NCBI GenBank assembly: GCA_029219465.1
Contig: JAQXTL010000006.1
Location: forward strand, 1 to 64,000
Reading direction: 5' to 3'
Origin: Methanobacteriaceae archaeon
GTDB lineage: Archaea; Methanobacteriota; Methanobacteria; Methanobacteriales; Methanobacteriaceae
Length of the DNA stretch: 64,000 bases
Part shown: in pieces, positions 19,919-28,114 of the stretch
How the letters are laid out: every line of letters starts with the position of its first letter
How positions within the stretch are numbered: position 1 is the stretch's first letter
Translations under genes and position numbers: made by a program
Notes under the pieces: generated by a model
What the model was told of the DNA's origin: nothing
Database searches by the model: none
What the model saw: the letters and a program-made list of their open reading frames with translations, nothing else

Positions 19919-20932
19919 ATGAAAGTAGCAATTTTAGGTGCAGGATGTTACAGAACTCATGCTGCAAGTGGAATTACCAACTTCGCAAGAGCTTGTGAAG
20001 TTGCTGAAGCAACCGGAAAAGAAAACATTTCAATGACCCACTCAACTATCGAAATGGGTGCAGAATTATTAGAATTAGCTGGAGTGGACGAAGTTGTTGT
20101 ATCCGACCCAACTTTTGACGGCGATTTCACTGTAGTAGACGACTTTGACTATGCTGAAGTAATTGCAGCACACAAAGCTGGAAACCCTGAAGAAGTAATG
20201 CCTGCAATCAGAGCAAAAGTAGCAGAATTAGCTGAAACCGTACCTAAACCATCTAAAGGTGCTATCCACTTTACTCACCCAGAAGATTTAGGAATGAAAG
20301 TTACCACCGACGATTCTGAAGCTGTTGCTGACGCTGACTGGGTAATGACCTGGTTACCAGAAGGAGGTATGCAACCTGACATCATCAAAAACTTCGCTGA
20401 TGATATCAAAGAAGGAGCTATCGTAACTCACGCATGTACTATCCCAACTACCGGATTAAACAAAATCTTCGAAGACTTAGGAACCAACGTAAACGTAGCT
20501 TCCTACCACCCAGGTGCTGTACCTGAAATGAAAGGACAAGTTTACATCGCTGAAGGTTTCGCTGACCAAGCTTCCATCGACACTTTAATGGACTTAGGTC
20601 AAAAAGCAAGAGGATCTGCATTCACTTTACCAGCTAACATGGTTGGTCCTGTATGTGACATGTGTTCCGCAGTAACTGCAATTACCTACGCAGGTATCTT
20701 AGCTTACAGAGACACCGTAACTCAAATTTTAGGTGCTCCTGCAGGATTCGCACAATCTATGGCTAACGAAGCTTTAACCCAAGTAACCGCTTTAATGAAA
20801 AACGAAGGTATCGACAAAATGGATGCTGCTTTAGACCCAGCTGCATTATTAGGTACTGCTGACTCAATGAACTTCGGTTCCTTAGCAGAAATCGTTCCTA
20901 CCGTATTAGACTACTTAGGTAAAGACGAATAG
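19919..20932 (+). CDS. hmd: H2-forming methylene-H4MPT dehydrogenase ([Fe]-hydrogenase)
   Basis: This enzyme reversibly reduces methenyl-H4MPT with H2, using an iron-guanylylpyridinol cofactor and no nickel. The 337-residue protein starts MKVAILGAGCYRTHAA, with His14 at the known catalytic position. The iron-binding cysteine is seen in THACTIPT as Cys173, matching Cys176 of characterised enzymes. Codon use is that of a highly expressed gene. GGAG precedes ATG. The hcg genes lie on both sides. Confidence 0.97.
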   Translation: MKVAILGAGCYRTHAASGITNFARACEVAEATGKENISMTHSTIEMGAELLELAGVDEVVVSDPTFDGDFTVVDDFDYAEVIAAHKAGNPEEVMPAIRAKVAELAETVPKPSKGAIHFTHPEDLGMKVTTDDSEAVADADWVMTWLPEGGMQPDIIKNFADDIKEGAIVTHACTIPTTGLNKIFEDLGTNVNVASYHPGAVPEMKGQVYIAEGFADQASIDTLMDLGQKARGSAFTLPANMVGPVCDMCSAVTAITYAGILAYRDTVTQILGAPAGFAQSMANEALTQVTALMKNEGIDKMDAALDPAALLGTADSMNFGSLAEIVPTVLDYLGKDE

Positions 20933-20950
20933 ATGCGAACAAAGTAAGTT

Positions 20951-20980
20951 AATTGTTGATTTTATATCAACAATTTTTTA
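20951..20980 (+). terminator. Hairpin terminator after hmd
   Basis: AATTGTTGAT and ATCAACAATT form a perfect 10-bp stem with a TTTAT loop, then a T-run. It would end most hmd transcripts before hcgA, keeping the hydrogenase far more abundant than its maturation proteins. Confidence 0.75.
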
Positions 20981-21070
20981 ACTTATTTTTTAATCGTTAG
21001 TAAAATAGCTATTAAAAAATAAGTTAAATGCTATTTTCTAAACTAAATACAAAATATATACTATAGAGAG

Positions 21071-22075
21071 ATGTTTATGATTGATGAAATTTTAAAAAAA
21101 GCAGAAAATAATCAAAAATTAACAGATGAGGAATTTTTAGAATTACTAAACATAAGTAATGATGAAGACTTGAATAAACTATTTGAAACTGCTGCAAAAA
21201 TAAGAGATCAACAATCAAAAACAATCAAATTAACTTCAACAATCCACATTACAAATAAATGTCAAATCCAACCTAGGTGTGAATACTGTGGATTTGCAGA
21301 AGAGACTTCTTCTAAAGGATATTATAATGCATTTTATAAATCAAATGAAGAAATTTTATGCGCTGTTAAATCCATCCAAGAAGCAGACATACCTCGTGTA
21401 AGCTGTTCTGGAGGATATGGTTACAAAGGAAAACAGGCTGTAAATGCATGTAAAATAGTTAAAGAAAACTCTGATTTGGAAATTTTAGTTAATGTGGGTG
21501 GAGATTTAACTGAAGAATCCATTAACAAACTTGCAGAGCTAAATACTGATACAATATGTTGTAATCTTGAAACCATCAACGAAGAAGTATTTTATAAAAG
21601 AAAACCTGGAGATTCACTAGAACAAAGAATATTAACCTGTGAAAGAATTAGTAAAGCAGGAATAGGATTATCCTCAGGATTACTTTTAGGAATTGGGGAA
21701 AGTGTTGAAGATAGATTAAAACATTTACGCTTTTTAGGTACTTTTGAAACCTTAGAAGAAATCCCAATAATGGGTTTTAATCCTTATGATGATACTCCAA
21801 TGGCAAATGAAGAACCATTCCCATTACAAGAACAATTAAAAATGGTTGCTATTACACGTATAATGTATCCTCATATTAGAATTACAATGCCAACACCAAC
21901 TGTTGGTCCTGAAAATGTGGAATTTTCACTAAAAGCAGGTGCAAACAATTTAGCTACTGTAATTGCAGATAATTACCCACATGAAGTAAAAGGTGTAGGA
22001 GCACCAGAATACGGTAATTACAACAAAGTAGTTAATGTAATTGAGAAATTAGGCTTAATACCTCAAACCATTTAA
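21071..22075 (+). CDS. hcgA: FeGP cofactor biosynthesis radical SAM protein HcgA (HmdB)
   Basis: A 334-residue radical SAM enzyme of the BioB/HydE type. Its cluster motif is CQIQPRCEYC near residue 61, the unusual Cx5CxxC spacing diagnostic of HcgA. It is thought to start building the pyridinol ring. It begins 138 nt after hmd, behind the hmd terminator, so it probably has its own promoter. It starts the hcgA-F run in which genes overlap or touch. Confidence 0.92.
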   Translation: MFMIDEILKKAENNQKLTDEEFLELLNISNDEDLNKLFETAAKIRDQQSKTIKLTSTIHITNKCQIQPRCEYCGFAEETSSKGYYNAFYKSNEEILCAVKSIQEADIPRVSCSGGYGYKGKQAVNACKIVKENSDLEILVNVGGDLTEESINKLAELNTDTICCNLETINEEVFYKRKPGDSLEQRILTCERISKAGIGLSSGLLLGIGESVEDRLKHLRFLGTFETLEEIPIMGFNPYDDTPMANEEPFPLQEQLKMVAITRIMYPHIRITMPTPTVGPENVEFSLKAGANNLATVIADNYPHEVKGVGAPEYGNYNKVVNVIEKLGLIPQTI

Positions 22076-22096
22076 TCTTTTTTTGAGAGGGATATT

Positions 22097-22576
22097 GTGG
22101 CATTTGAAAAGATGATACAAAATGCATTTGAAGAATCTTTAAACGACTCCAGATTTGGAGATACTCTTGAAGAAATACAAGAAATTCAAAACTATATAAA
22201 AAATGCTAAAAAAGTATATATCCCCAATAAGAACGGAATTAAAGTAGAAGTATTAAATAAAGTTTTAGAAGAATATAATCTTCCCCAAGCTGAAATACTT
22301 CAACTTAATACTAATACTGCTGATACCAGTAGAATTCCTGCTCTTGCAAAAGCATACATTGCACTTGATCAAAGTGATGCTGATTTAATTATAGCAAGAG
22401 GACGCTTAGGTATTCCTGGATCAGGCTCATTACTTATTTTTATAGATAATAAGGGAAGAATATTAACATGCGGTACTTCCCCGTCACATGTAATTCATAA
22501 AAAAACTATCGAAGAAGCTGTTTATAATGAAGCATGTGAAGCATTAGAAAAAATAGGATTCAATAAAGAAGGATAA
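22097..22576 (+). CDS. hcgB: Pyridinol guanylyltransferase HcgB
   Basis: A 159-residue protein matching HcgB, the enzyme that joins GMP to the pyridinol to give guanylylpyridinol. The segment IIARGRLGIPGSGSLLIFID near residue 96 and CGTSPSHVIHKK near 125 are characteristic. The start is GTG at 22097 with GAGAGGGA upstream; there is no ATG at that position. It lies 21 nt behind hcgA. Confidence 0.88.
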   Translation: MAFEKMIQNAFEESLNDSRFGDTLEEIQEIQNYIKNAKKVYIPNKNGIKVEVLNKVLEEYNLPQAEILQLNTNTADTSRIPALAKAYIALDQSDADLIIARGRLGIPGSGSLLIFIDNKGRILTCGTSPSHVIHKKTIEEAVYNEACEALEKIGFNKEG

Positions 22577-22579
22577 AAA

Positions 22580-23371
22580 ATGAATATTGATACTGGAATT
22601 ACATCTGAAGTGCTAACTATAAAATCTGAAATCAAACTAATTGACATTTTTAATGAAATTATTGATAAAAAATCCAATGCTGTTTTTAATTATATAAATG
22701 AATTAGATATAAAAAAAGATGCTAAAATAGTAGTTATTGGAACTTATTTTACAGGAGTAGGTATTGTAAAGAAATTAAGTGAAAAATATGAAAATATCTT
22801 ATTAATTGACATATATCCTCACTTAAAAGAATTATTAGACACACCACTTGGTGGAAAATTAGCAAATTCTGTTGAATTTTCATCTGATTTGGATTTAATA
22901 TATAGTGGAGATGTTGTTATTGACACTACTGGTTTTGGAGGGATAACTCCTGAACAATCTGAAAAATTTGATGTTGACACATTTATTATTGAAGATCCTG
23001 TAGCTGAAGATAACGATGAACTTTTAGCTAATAAAAATAATATTCATAAAAGATTAAGTTGTGCAAAAGCAAACAACAAGGCAATAATTAAAACTAAAGG
23101 AATTGACACAAAAACTTCCGGAACAATGACATTAACAATTGGCGTTTTAACCAATGTCTTGAATAAATGCCTAGAAAAAGAAGGTGTACTATACAGTGCC
23201 TGTGAAATGGGCTTTTTTGAAGAAGTTATCTTTAAAGAAAAAAATATTTCTAAATTTATCGAGTTAGTTGACACTCAAGCTCTTAAAATTTCTACAATTA
23301 ATCCATTTAGTTGTGATGAATTACTTATAGATGAAATCTCTAAAATAAAAACTGATTTAAATGAAGCTTAA
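22580..23371 (+). CDS. hcgC: SAM-dependent pyridinol methyltransferase HcgC
   Basis: A 263-residue protein with a Rossmann segment IVVIGTYFTGVGIV near residue 50 and an acidic LIDIYPHL strand for SAM binding. In the cofactor pathway HcgC methylates the pyridinol ring at C3. It lies 3 nt after hcgB and overlaps hcgD by 11 nt. Confidence 0.85.
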   Translation: MNIDTGITSEVLTIKSEIKLIDIFNEIIDKKSNAVFNYINELDIKKDAKIVVIGTYFTGVGIVKKLSEKYENILLIDIYPHLKELLDTPLGGKLANSVEFSSDLDLIYSGDVVIDTTGFGGITPEQSEKFDVDTFIIEDPVAEDNDELLANKNNIHKRLSCAKANNKAIIKTKGIDTKTSGTMTLTIGVLTNVLNKCLEKEGVLYSACEMGFFEEVIFKEKNISKFIELVDTQALKISTINPFSCDELLIDEISKIKTDLNEA

Positions 23372-24047
23372 AGAGATTATTTCATTTTTAGAAGAAAAAG
23401 TACCAACTAATTTAGCTTTGGATTTTGATAATGTTGGATTAATGGGAGATTATGATTTAGATTCTCAAATTAATTCAATTAAGATTTTTATGGATTTAAC
23501 ACCTGATTTTGACAATTTTAACGATAATACATTGATAATTACACACCACCCGCCAATATTTACTCCAAAAACACCAACATATACAATTCATTCAAATTGG
23601 GATATTATTGATGGTGGGGCAAATGAAGCATTATGTGAAACTTTAAAATTAGATGTAATTGATTATTTTGACGATAAAACACATATTGGACGAGTTTGCA
23701 AATCAAATCATAGTTTAAAAGAAACTGTTTTAGAAAATTTTAAAAACATTAGAATTGTAAATAATTTCGATGACCACAAAAATCTAAAAGTTGGAGTAAT
23801 ATCAGGTTTTGGTTTGAAAAATCCAGATTATATAAAACTTGCCAAGAAAAAAGATTTAGATGTACTTATTTCTGGCGATTTATGTCAGGAAACTGCAATT
23901 CTTGCAAAGAATTTAAACATTACTCTTATTGACTTAGGACACCACGAAAGTGAAGTTCCAGGATTATATGAACTTGAAAAAGTAATTAATGAATTAAATA
24001 TTGATGTTGAAATCATTGATAAAAATCCAATTGAGGTAATAAAATGA
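23361..24047 (+). CDS. hcgD: Nif3-like protein HcgD
   Basis: A 228-residue Nif3/YbgI-family protein. Metal-ligand motifs appear as ITHHPPIF near residue 58, a DKTHIGRVC segment near 112 and LIDLGHHESEVPG near 195. HcgD binds two irons and is proposed to deliver iron to the cofactor. It overlaps hcgC and hcgE (ATGA), which indicates translational coupling. Confidence 0.88.
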   Translation: MKLKEIISFLEEKVPTNLALDFDNVGLMGDYDLDSQINSIKIFMDLTPDFDNFNDNTLIITHHPPIFTPKTPTYTIHSNWDIIDGGANEALCETLKLDVIDYFDDKTHIGRVCKSNHSLKETVLENFKNIRIVNNFDDHKNLKVGVISGFGLKNPDYIKLAKKKDLDVLISGDLCQETAILAKNLNITLIDLGHHESEVPGLYELEKVINELNIDVEIIDKNPIEVIK

Positions 24048-24694
24048 TTGACGAAATACAAAAAATGGAAGATAACAAAACACCAAAAGGAAGAATTGAT
24101 TTAATTGGATGTGGAAGATTAGGATTAAGAGTTGGTATCAATTTAATGCAAGTCCATAGAGGAGGACCTAAAGTTATTGGTGCTTTTGACGGTCAAAAAA
24201 TTGATGGTGGAGACGTAATATTTACCATGCTAGGTGCTAAAAACGGACAAAACAAAACTGACTTTGTAAAAAAGTTATGTACCCATGATGAAAAATTCAG
24301 AGAAATTAAAAGTTTTCCAGAATACATCAGCGAAGATAATTTAGACTTAATTGAAGGTGACGTTGTAGTTATTATGGTTGCTGGTGGAAATACAATTGAA
24401 ACTGCATCAAATATTATAAAACACGCACACAAAAGAGGAGCAAAAACAATAGGAACTGCAGGAATATTCGGATTTGGAGATGAAAACATTGAAGTAAAAG
24501 ACATATCCGAATTTGACAACACAAACCCTGCTGTTGAAGAATTAAGAGCACAAGGAATTACAAAAGACCATCTTATTGTAACTACAAATAAGTTCATTAG
24601 AGATAATGAGCCTATTACACCATACACACTTGATGAAATTGCAAAAGTCCTTACAATTAACGCATTAAAACAACTAAGAGATAAAAATGATTAA
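24044..24694 (+). CDS. hcgE: E1-like adenylyltransferase HcgE
   Basis: A 216-residue ThiF/E1-like protein. The nucleotide-binding segment is IDLIGCGRLGLRVGINL near residue 19. HcgE activates the carboxyl group of guanylylpyridinol as an adenylate and hands it to HcgF. Start and stop overlap neighbouring genes by 4 and 8 nt. Confidence 0.88.
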   Translation: MIDEIQKMEDNKTPKGRIDLIGCGRLGLRVGINLMQVHRGGPKVIGAFDGQKIDGGDVIFTMLGAKNGQNKTDFVKKLCTHDEKFREIKSFPEYISEDNLDLIEGDVVVIMVAGGNTIETASNIIKHAHKRGAKTIGTAGIFGFGDENIEVKDISEFDNTNPAVEELRAQGITKDHLIVTTNKFIRDNEPITPYTLDEIAKVLTINALKQLRDKND

Positions 24695-25247
24695 AATAGC
24701 TACCGCCGAGTGTTTCACACAGGGAAAAATCGGAAGAGAACTACATGCTTTAGCACAAAACTACGAAGGAAACTTCGGAAGAGATTATATTGAAAATCCT
24801 TGCGAATATGGGGATTTTGACTATAATAAACTTAGTGTAACATGTAGTTTATTTATCCCTACAATTGAAGCTGTAAAAAAGATACTAAAAATAGATAATC
24901 CTCCAAAACCTGACACTTTAATTAAAGGAATAAAGGTTTATGACGAAGAAGGAGATAAAAAAGTAAGTAAGCTAATGGCAAAAGCAGTTAGAGATTTAAG
25001 TGACTGTGATATTGCTATTGGAACTACAGCAGGAGTTGGTCGTGGAGCAATAACAATCATCACTAAAGAATATGAAATAACCACCACCACAAACGTTTAT
25101 GCTGATTTAAATGAGTTAAAAAGCGATGATTTGTATAACAGATCATATTCCGGAATTATAAAAACATTAGAAATAGTTCTACTTCTTTTAAATGATAATA
25201 TCGATAAAATAAAAACTTTAGAAAATATTGATATTATAAAAAAATAA
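24687..25247 (+). CDS. hcgF: Guanylylpyridinol thioester carrier HcgF
   Basis: A 186-residue UPF0254-type protein. The reactive cysteine of the family is Cys9, present here in MIKIATAECFTQGKIGREL. It forms a thioester with the cofactor precursor that becomes the acyl ligand of iron. It closes the hcgABCDEF run and is followed by two tRNA genes on the other strand. Confidence 0.9.
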   Translation: MIKIATAECFTQGKIGRELHALAQNYEGNFGRDYIENPCEYGDFDYNKLSVTCSLFIPTIEAVKKILKIDNPPKPDTLIKGIKVYDEEGDKKVSKLMAKAVRDLSDCDIAIGTTAGVGRGAITIITKEYEITTTTNVYADLNELKSDDLYNRSYSGIIKTLEIVLLLLNDNIDKIKTLENIDIIKK

Positions 25248-25271
25248 TTATTAAAAAAAAATCAGTTAGAA

Positions 25272-25344
25272 AGCCTTAGGGGGGATTCGAACCCCCGACT
25301 TCCACCTTACCAAGGTGGCGCTCTACCGGCTGAGCCACTAAGGC
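25272..25344 (-). tRNA. tRNA-Thr (GGU)
   Basis: On the minus strand a cloverleaf forms: acceptor GCCTTAG/CTAAGGC, D-arm with GGCTCAGCCGGTAGAGC, anticodon stem CCACC/GGTGG with loop TTGGTAA, and T-arm GGGGGTTCGAACCCCC. The anticodon GGT reads Thr codons ACC/ACU. No CCA is encoded and no intron is seen. Confidence 0.95.
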
Positions 25345-25376
25345 ATAGTCAAGAATCAATAAAAATTATAAAATAG

Positions 25377-25459
<83 letters not shown>

Positions 25460-25489
25460 ATACAACAATAATAATATTTGTTTTACTAG

Positions 25490-25497
25490 TATATAAA
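25490..25497 (-). promoter_or_regulatory. tRNA-Leu/tRNA-Thr promoter (box A)
   Basis: The minus strand reads TTTATATA, which puts the start about 5-6 nt ahead of the tRNA-Leu 5' end. No other box A precedes tRNA-Thr. Confidence 0.6.
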
Positions 25498-25609
25498 CGT
25501 TTCTGTTTTTCAGACATATACTCAAAAAAACAATAAAACTACAAAATAATATTTGATGGACAAACTATTTAAATATTTACCATTAATATTATTTTAAGAG
25601 GTGTATTAA

Positions 25610-25777
25610 TTGAAAATTGACGTTGAAGAATGTGGAGTTTGTGAAGACTGCATTGATGTTTGTATAGAAGAAGCAATTCAAAGAAAAGCATATACAGTAA
25701 CAATCGATAGTGAAAAATGTACTGATTGCGGCGAATGTGTTGATGTTTGCCCAGTTGGAGCTATTTTTGATGAGTAG
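25610..25777 (+). CDS. Small 2[4Fe-4S] ferredoxin
   Basis: A 55-residue ferredoxin with two clusters: CGVCEDCIDVC near residue 8 and CTDCGECVDVCP near 36. The first group lacks the usual proline after the last Cys. The start is TTG at 25610 with GAGGTG 6 nt upstream; no ATG exists. A TTTAAATA box lies at 25568-25575. It is 8 nt ahead of a DUF4330 membrane protein, an unusual neighbour for an electron carrier. Confidence 0.9.
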   Translation: MKIDVEECGVCEDCIDVCIEEAIQRKAYTVTIDSEKCTDCGECVDVCPVGAIFDE

Positions 25778-25785
25778 GATAAAAT

Positions 25786-26559
25786 ATGAAACCAAAATTT
25801 ACTTTAATTGATTATTTGATAATTATTTTAGTCATATGTGCTATCGCATTTGCATTTATACATATTACAACAGATGACTCTTCAAATATTAAAAAAACCG
25901 CATTTGATGCATCAACAATAAATAAAATTCCAGATACTTATTCAAATTACTATAAAGATGGATTTATTGTAAAAGCTAATGTTGATGGATTTAATGCAAC
26001 CAATAACGAGAAAACAACATTAAACGGTACTGTAAAATGGATTGGAAACAATGGTGGAACAGATGTCAGGATTTTAATTGAATCTAATAATTCAACTTAT
26101 CTTGCAGGATTGTATAAAAGTGTTCCAGAAGCAGATATTTACATAGATAAAATTTCACTTGAAACAGATGGAAGCACATATCCAAATTTAGTGGAAATTA
26201 AAGCAAATCAAGAAAACATTACCTCAATTAACGACTTGAATAAAAATATATCAAATTGTGATTTTGAAATGTCTACAACAATCTCTCTTAACCCGTTTGA
26301 CATAGTAAAACTTCAAGAGATTCAAAATATAATTAATTCCAATGATAAGAGAGTAGCTATTAAAGCACCAAATGTTGGAGTATGCAATAGCTTAATATTG
26401 GAAAATGCTAACAAAGAAACATTAGATATTAGTGATTCAGTTTTAGGCAATATAAACGGACTTAGCGAAGAAATTACAATTAGAGTATACAATTGCAGCG
26501 ATAGTCAGTTAGAACAGATTAAAAGCAGCTACGATGTTGCAAATATAAGAACTTTTTAA
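25786..26559 (+). CDS. DUF4330-type single-pass membrane protein
   Basis: A 257-residue protein with one N-terminal membrane helix (residues 7-27, TLIDYLIIILVICAIAFAFI) and a soluble domain outside the membrane. The N-terminus FTLIDYLII is typical of DUF4330. Its function is unknown. It lies between a ferredoxin and a polysaccharide-polymerase-like gene with gaps of 8 and 13 nt, so the three are probably one operon. Confidence 0.65.
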   Translation: MKPKFTLIDYLIIILVICAIAFAFIHITTDDSSNIKKTAFDASTINKIPDTYSNYYKDGFIVKANVDGFNATNNEKTTLNGTVKWIGNNGGTDVRILIESNNSTYLAGLYKSVPEADIYIDKISLETDGSTYPNLVEIKANQENITSINDLNKNISNCDFEMSTTISLNPFDIVKLQEIQNIINSNDKRVAIKAPNVGVCNSLILENANKETLDISDSVLGNINGLSEEITIRVYNCSDSQLEQIKSSYDVANIRTF

Positions 26560-26572
26560 GATGTGTTAGATA

Positions 26573-27853
26573 ATGAGCATCATTTATTCAAAATTAACTT
26601 CAGTGATAAATAGGATTAGTGATGAATTTCACAAATCTTTTTTATTCACAACAATATTTTCTATTTTGGCATTTATTGAAAAGCAATGGGTTAACAGCTT
26701 TTTTAAAGGATTGTATCCTGATGAAAACTTTTTAGGACTTTTAAATAAAATAAACATTTTAAAAAATCATTTATTCAACCCATTAATTGTGCTTTTATTA
26801 TTTGCAATGTTTTTAATTTTATCACTAAATGCTCCCTCAACAAGTTTAGTGATTACTCTAGCCATTGCTTTTATTGCATTTTTTATTGGATCCGCAATAC
26901 TTCCAAGATACATATTAAATAGCAAGAATATTAAAACCATAACCTTTGATAAAAAAGACATTTATTCAATTGGATTTTGTTTAATATTAGTAAGTTTCGT
27001 ATTTTTTGGAATATGTATTGCATCTGTTGGAGGAATTCCACTTTTAAAACCATCTATCAGATATTTATTAAAACCAATCTTTACAATGCCAGTATTTTTA
27101 ATAATACCTGGAACATGTCTGGTTGCTGGTTATTATCTAAAAGAATTCCAATTAAAAAACATCACCAGATCACAGGCAAGATTCAGATTCCTTGTATTGC
27201 TCGCAATCAACATTGGCATATTATTACTTTTAGGTTATAGGACACCACTACTTGCAGCATTTCTCATCATAATTATCATAGGTTTCTATGGAAATATTGT
27301 ATCTCTTTGGGAAGTTGTAATGGGAGGAGTGATTGGTGTAGGTGCAATCATCGGAATTGGTTATTTTAGATCACTTGGAGAATTAACAATAACTTCATCA
27401 ACAAATCCATTCTACACATTACAGTCAAGAGCTGATTTTACTTTACATGTATTAAACCTACTTGACTTTATTGGTGGAAACTTTGGACTTACCCACGGTA
27501 AATTATTGGCAAGTTCTATTCCAGGAAGTGATTTAGGACCAAGAATGCTTGTTGGAAAGATTATTGCATGGAGAACAGAAGTTACAGTTACCCCTACACT
27601 TATCGGACAGATGGTAGTGGACTTTGGAAAATTAGGTGTGGCAGTTGAGATGTGTCTTTTAGGATTTATTTTAGGTACTGGATTTAAAATAATGCAGAAG
27701 ACCAAAGATTACTTCTACATTGCTATTTACGCATTGATTTTAACATACTCAATTTTAGGTATAGAAACTGGAATTTTAGACATACAGGTTTTATTATACT
27801 TTGCAATAGCTATTCTAATCTATTTGACAATCATTAAAAAGAACTTAAAATGA
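26573..27853 (+). CDS. Oligosaccharide repeat-unit polymerase-like membrane protein
   Basis: A 426-residue protein with about 11-12 membrane helices. The pattern of a Wzy/O-antigen-polymerase-like protein is seen: a cluster of helices, then a larger outer loop around residues 270-345 (SRADFTLHVLNLLDFIGGNFG ... GPRMLVGKIIAWRTEV), then further helices. It probably polymerises or ligates surface glycan units. Archaeal members are poorly studied. It ends 261 nt before the nickel/cobalt transporter. Confidence 0.65.
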   Translation: MSIIYSKLTSVINRISDEFHKSFLFTTIFSILAFIEKQWVNSFFKGLYPDENFLGLLNKINILKNHLFNPLIVLLLFAMFLILSLNAPSTSLVITLAIAFIAFFIGSAILPRYILNSKNIKTITFDKKDIYSIGFCLILVSFVFFGICIASVGGIPLLKPSIRYLLKPIFTMPVFLIIPGTCLVAGYYLKEFQLKNITRSQARFRFLVLLAINIGILLLLGYRTPLLAAFLIIIIIGFYGNIVSLWEVVMGGVIGVGAIIGIGYFRSLGELTITSSTNPFYTLQSRADFTLHVLNLLDFIGGNFGLTHGKLLASSIPGSDLGPRMLVGKIIAWRTEVTVTPTLIGQMVVDFGKLGVAVEMCLLGFILGTGFKIMQKTKDYFYIAIYALILTYSILGIETGILDIQVLLYFAIAILIYLTIIKKNLK

Positions 27854-27870
27854 CTACTATTTTTTACATA

Positions 27871-27913
27871 AAGTAATACATAAAATGTAAAATAATACAA
27901 AAATGTATTACTT
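27871..27913. promoter_or_regulatory. Inverted repeat operator upstream of nik/cbi promoter
   Basis: AAGTAATACA (27871-27880) and TGTATTACTT (27904-27913) form a perfect 10-bp inverted repeat with 23 bp between. It lies directly upstream of the TTTATATA box at 27922-27929. A second copy of the same repeat lies at 28048-28089, which argues for a protein operator rather than a terminator of the preceding gene. Confidence 0.55.
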
Positions 27914-27921
27914 TAATAACA

Positions 27922-27929
27922 TTTATATA
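27922..27929 (+). promoter_or_regulatory. nik/cbi operon promoter (box A)
   Basis: TTTATATA predicts a transcript start near 27954, about 160 nt before the first gene, leaving room for a structured leader. Confidence 0.5.
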
Positions 27930-27953
27930 CTCCAACCACCCAATATAATTAAA

Positions 27954-28016
27954 TATCAAGACAAAATAAGGATTTTGTTTTAGTTAAACATGAAAAACTA
28001 AAAAATAATCTTGATA
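27954..28016 (+). promoter_or_regulatory. Three-way-junction-like leader element before nikM
   Basis: TATCAAGA (27954-27961) pairs with TCTTGATA (28009-28016). Inside lie ACAAAAT-AAGG-ATTTTGT (27961-27978) and TTTAGTT (27979-27985) with AACTAAA (27996-28002). Together these make a closed three-way junction starting at the predicted 5' end of the transcript. It matches no riboswitch I recognise. Pairings were found by eye. Confidence 0.4.
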
Positions 28017-28047
28017 ATTAATAAATAAAACGCAAATAAGCGAATTT

Positions 28048-28089
28048 AGTAATACTTAGTATATAAATAAAAAATAAAAAAGTATTACT
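28048..28089. promoter_or_regulatory. Second copy of the AGTAATAC inverted repeat
   Basis: AGTAATACTT (28048-28057) and AAGTATTACT (28080-28089) form a 10-bp inverted repeat with 22 bp between, flanking a TATATAAAT box at 28060-28068. Arms and spacing match the copy at 27871-27913. The enclosed box could act in either direction; on the plus strand it would start transcription near 28088, just before the ribosome binding site. Confidence 0.55.
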
Positions 28090-28114
28090 CACTTAAATAT
28101 TGGAGGAATTTAAT

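Noticed and set aside
27871-27913. Reading the first AGTAATAC repeat as a terminator of the polymerase-like gene
   Set aside because: The 23-nt loop is long, no T-run follows, and the same repeat occurs again before nikM where no gene ends. A protein operator fits better.
28100-28114. Upstream TTG start for nikM
   Set aside because: It would place five residues before MHIPDG, whose free N-terminus and His2 form the metal site, and it overlaps the GGAGG ribosome binding site.
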